This document shows, piece after piece, positions 61,479-64,000 of a stretch of 64,000 nt of DNA (the first letter of the stretch is position 1; each line of letters opens with the position of its first letter). This DNA comes from an uncultured Bacteroidales bacterium (lineage in GTDB: Bacteria; Bacteroidota; Bacteroidia; Bacteroidales; Paludibacteraceae): the NCBI GenBank assembly GCA_900319035.1, contig ONMU01000008.1:29031-93030 (forward strand). Direction: 5' to 3'. The position numbers were made by a program, and so were the translations under genes. The notes beneath the pieces are model-generated. The model was not told the origin of the DNA and did not search any database. It saw only the letters and a list, made by a program, of their open reading frames with translations.

Positions 61479-62872
61479 TTCTGTTCCTCCTTTCTTCTAA
61501 AAAGCCCGTTCAGCCATTTTGCAATCTCGTTCTGATGACTCGTGATAGTCATCACAATGAGTAAAAGCAGAAGACTCCATGTGACAAGACGTGGGTCGAA
61601 GAGCAACGGTGCACGCGGATAAATCAAGGCGTGACCGACTAACAGAAAATACATCAAATACCAATAGACGCTATTATAGGCACGGTAGTAACTCTCTTTC
61701 ACCCAAAGACCTATTAAAAACATCGAGAAAGCTGTTCCGATAATACCGAACGATCGGTACGCCTCGCCTACCATGTTTGTTCCTGTGCCCCACGTAGCTT
61801 TCGGACCTAATAACAGATATGAAGGCAGATCCCCGCCGTGGAGCATCTGAGGCGGCAAATCAGAGTGTGATACAATATATCCGGCAAGACCAGGAATTGG
61901 CGAACTCAGATCAAGCGACATGCCTGTGAACCATGTAAGTTCATGCGTCTGTGCCCAGCCAAAGAGCGCAAAAAGGTTAACATCGTTGACAATCAAATCC
62001 TCGTAGATATCCCAGAAGTTCTCTAATCTCGTATGCGCCAACTTGGTTTGCCATGCGCCGGGATCTAAACCTTCTTTCCGCAGTGTCATTACTAAAAACA
62101 GCAACACCGAACCTCCGGCTACCAATGTTGCTACTTGCCACCAGCGAAGGTGATAGACATACATACTGAAGCCCACAATAAGAATGAGCGCTAACGAAAC
62201 GGCTAACTGGCGACTTCCGGTAGAAAGCAAAATAAGCATGAAACTGACGATGACTAACAGATAGAACCACCATTTTTGTTTAGGAAGACGGAAGATAAAT
62301 ATCGCCATCAAATAGCAGCCGATGGTGAAGATATTATTGAAATAACTATAAATGCCCACATCGCGTAAGTTTTCTCCATCTGCATACACGCTCTGTAGCG
62401 CAGCCAGACCGCCTGTTGCGACATACAATATCCATGCAACTATCGTAATACCGAAGAACCAAATATACTGGCGCATGGAGATCGTAAAGGTCGGTTCCGC
62501 GGGTTCAATCCGTCTCAGTTGCAAGAGGCGTGTAGCTCCTAACATATACCAAGCATAGGCGAAATAGGCTAACGCTGTAGCGCGTGTGACATAGTTGTCA
62601 TTAAATGAGAAAGAGAAGAACGACCAGTAGATGCGTTCCGTGGGAGCATAGAAAACCGGATAAACGAAATTGACCAAAAAGAAACTCAATGCGAAGAAGA
62701 ACTCAAAGCCCAGCCAATTTTGTCGTTTATTGGTAGCAAAAAAGAGTACGTTCTGCGCAACGAAAAGACCCATCAGCCACGCGCAGTAGTCGTAACTATA
62801 TGTCCACGGTGCTTTGATATAGAGCACCGTTGCCACTACGGCAAAAACAATATTGAGCAAGTATGTCAGCAT
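61475..62872 (-). CDS. Wzy-like oligosaccharide repeat-unit polymerase
   Basis: The 465-aa integral membrane protein has about twelve hydrophobic helices and a large loop (residues about 280-370) with DIYEDLIVNDVNLFALFGWAQTHELTWFTGMSLDLSSPIPGLAGYIV. The loop near GPKATWGTGTNMVGEAYRSFGIIG resembles the EpsG/O-antigen polymerase type. In a Wzx/Wzy pathway it would join lipid-linked repeat units at the periplasmic face. No flippase is present in the window; it may be encoded upstream beyond the end. It overlaps both neighbours by 4-7 bp. Confidence 0.8.
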   Translation of the reverse strand: MLTYLLNIVFAVVATVLYIKAPWTYSYDYCAWLMGLFVAQNVLFFATNKRQNWLGFEFFFALSFFLVNFVYPVFYAPTERIYWSFFSFSFNDNYVTRATALAYFAYAWYMLGATRLLQLRRIEPAEPTFTISMRQYIWFFGITIVAWILYVATGGLAALQSVYADGENLRDVGIYSYFNNIFTIGCYLMAIFIFRLPKQKWWFYLLVIVSFMLILLSTGSRQLAVSLALILIVGFSMYVYHLRWWQVATLVAGGSVLLFLVMTLRKEGLDPGAWQTKLAHTRLENFWDIYEDLIVNDVNLFALFGWAQTHELTWFTGMSLDLSSPIPGLAGYIVSHSDLPPQMLHGGDLPSYLLLGPKATWGTGTNMVGEAYRSFGIIGTAFSMFLIGLWVKESYYRAYNSVYWYLMYFLLVGHALIYPRAPLLFDPRLVTWSLLLLLIVMTITSHQNEIAKWLNGLFRRKEEQK

Positions 62873-63774
62873 TTCTCTTTAACCCGATGGATTAAATAAA
62901 ACAAATAAGCGAGTCGTCCAAACTGCGGTTCTCTTCTCCATGCCTGCATTGCTCTTAGTCTGCCTTCTTGGGAAACGGTTGAGCGGTGCATCGCCTTCCA
63001 ATGATAGCCGCAGATGATCCTTCTCTCTTGTTCGCTAAGGTTCAACTGAGGTGCAATGATACCGAAAATCTCATGATCCTGCACAATGTTCAGACCTTCA
63101 TATTCCGCTCCACCAGACACTTTGCATGTATGTTGGCGGAAATAATTAAGGCTATCTGCTACATACGCTACCTTTCCTTGCATAGCCATTTGAATCCAGA
63201 ACAAGCGATCACCACTCGCTCTGAATTGCGCCACTTGGCACATATCTATCTGCTTAGCGGCTTCACGCCGGAACACGACCGATGAAGCGTTGCAAATATG
63301 ACAATACCCCAACAGAAACTGCCTTACAAACGATTCGCCTTTTATCGAAAAGTCTCGATTCCATCGGGGATCTTTGGCGCGTGGAATAGGGTTTCCTTTA
63401 CTATCAATCCACTGACTATGACAAAACGCCAACACAGCTTCCTCCTTCTCTATCGCGCCCACCAACCGGCTCACCAACGTCCGCTCAGCCACATCATCAC
63501 TCTCTGCAATCCACACATACTCACCCGTTGCCTCTTTCAAACCACGTTCCCATTGTATAAAGGTATTTCCGGAATTGTGCTCATTCACAATAATCTTCTT
63601 TACCTTAGGATGTCCCTCATATGCTCGTAATACCTCTACGCTGTCATCCGTCGAAGCGTCGTCCAATACGATTACCTCGATATCGGGATAATCCTGACTC
63701 AATATACTCTCCATTCGCTCCTTCAGGTAAGGCGCATGGTTGTAATTTGGCATGATAACACTGACTTTTTTCAT
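62866..63774 (-). CDS. Family 2 glycosyltransferase, first gene of the cluster
   Basis: The 302-aa GT-A enzyme begins MKKVSVIMPNYNHAPYLKERMESILSQDYPDIEVIVLDDASTDDSVEVLRAYE. It has EYVWIAESDDVAERTLVSRLV as DxD region, and LLGYCHICNASSVVFRREAAKQIDMCQVAQFRASGDRLFWIQMAMQG on the acceptor side. It is the first gene of the six-gene run and has a clear promoter at 63803-63833. Confidence 0.92.
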   Translation of the reverse strand: MKKVSVIMPNYNHAPYLKERMESILSQDYPDIEVIVLDDASTDDSVEVLRAYEGHPKVKKIIVNEHNSGNTFIQWERGLKEATGEYVWIAESDDVAERTLVSRLVGAIEKEEAVLAFCHSQWIDSKGNPIPRAKDPRWNRDFSIKGESFVRQFLLGYCHICNASSVVFRREAAKQIDMCQVAQFRASGDRLFWIQMAMQGKVAYVADSLNYFRQHTCKVSGGAEYEGLNIVQDHEIFGIIAPQLNLSEQERRIICGYHWKAMHRSTVSQEGRLRAMQAWRREPQFGRLAYLFYLIHRVKEKC

Positions 63775-63802
63775 CGTTTCTTTTTATCTCATAAAAAGTG
63801 CG

Positions 63803-63833
63803 CAAAGATACAACATTTTTTGCATATATGCAA
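63803..63833 (-). promoter_or_regulatory. Promoter of the polysaccharide cluster
   Basis: Minus-strand TATCTTTG (63810-63803) with TTG at 63833-63831 and a 20-bp spacer. The -33 is inside the perfect 14-bp palindrome TTGCATATATGCAA (63820-63833). Confidence 0.8.
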
Positions 63834-63840
63834 TTTTTTT

Positions 63841-63871
63841 TTGTATAATTCAATTTTTTTATGTAATTTTG
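63841..63871 (+). promoter_or_regulatory. Divergent promoter pointing out of the window
   Basis: TTG at 63841-63843, a 20-bp spacer and TAATTTTG at 63864-63871. Downstream, GTAGAC recurs at 63920, 63963 and 63995. No convincing gene starts before the window ends. Confidence 0.65.
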
Positions 63872-64000
63872 CAGCCTGAATTTAGTTTTTATGAACATAA
63901 TGTGTACCAGATTCAAAAAGTAGACACAAAAAATGTTTTTTTAATGTTTTTTGTTTCTAATAGTAGACAGTTCTATACTTTTTCATTTCCATAAGTAGAC

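Noticed and set aside
63920-64000. Three GTAGAC copies at the window end as an insertion-sequence end or operator
   Set aside because: Unequal spacing (43 and 32 bp) and sequence cut off by the window; too little to support a call.

Overview
The window is about 64 kb of a Bacteroidota chromosome, most likely order Bacteroidales. The evidence is promoters of the TAnnTTTG / TTTG type (more than ten copies), two type IX secretion (T9SS) components (a PorW/SprE-like lipoprotein and PorX), T9SS-style sorting tails on giant secreted proteins, and Bacteroidales housekeeping neighbourhoods (nfeD-floA, HU-adk-obg, tRNA-Pro next to proS). Family or genus cannot be fixed from the sequence. There are no rRNA genes, CRISPR arrays, intact insertion sequences or prophage.

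Layout: (1) 1-14449, minus strand: one long run of tightly spaced genes. Three secreted repeat proteins (1012, 435 and 1797 aa) are followed by an outer-membrane barrel protein, tsaB and a PorW/SprE-like T9SS lipoprotein that leaves the window at base 1. (2) 14648-35410, minus strand: two paralogous giant surface proteins (2705 and 2603 aa), each followed by a 9-bp-period CTAG array, a small conserved peptide gene and a terminator hairpin. Between them sit a four-gene accessory cassette (four-helix-bundle protein, 373-aa unknown, DUF3987-like ATPase, 127-aa unknown) and a scrap of the 3' end of a third giant paralogue. (3) 35478-37319: a decayed ORF6N-type gene fused to a DUF4105-like leader, then an intact DUF4105 protein. 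(4) 37655-57664: mainly core genes: porX, an exo/endonuclease-phosphatase, rhomboid, HU, adk, obg, a ClC channel, a DUF4294 protein, proS with tRNA-Pro(CGG), topA, nfeD/floA, omega-amidase, recJ, a CNNM/CBS protein, smpB, ychF and a Na+/Ca2+ exchanger. (5) 57765-63774, minus strand: a six-gene, overlapping surface-polysaccharide cluster with four or five glycosyltransferase types and a Wzy-like polymerase.

Functional theme: the window couples secretion machinery and its regulator (PorW-like, PorX) with very large likely T9SS cargo and with glycan synthesis, all serving the cell surface.

The most unusual signal is not a gene. Many gene junctions are filled by short tandem arrays with a strictly held period: 7 bp (TTCAG, ATTGA or ATTAA cores), 8 bp (TTAAC or GTTTGA cores) or 9 bp (CTAG or GGCAC cores). 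The core recurs in phase while the other bases vary. Arrays often overlap the stop codon of one gene and abut the start of the next, and some have entered coding sequence (tsaB, the PorW leader, the PorX linker).
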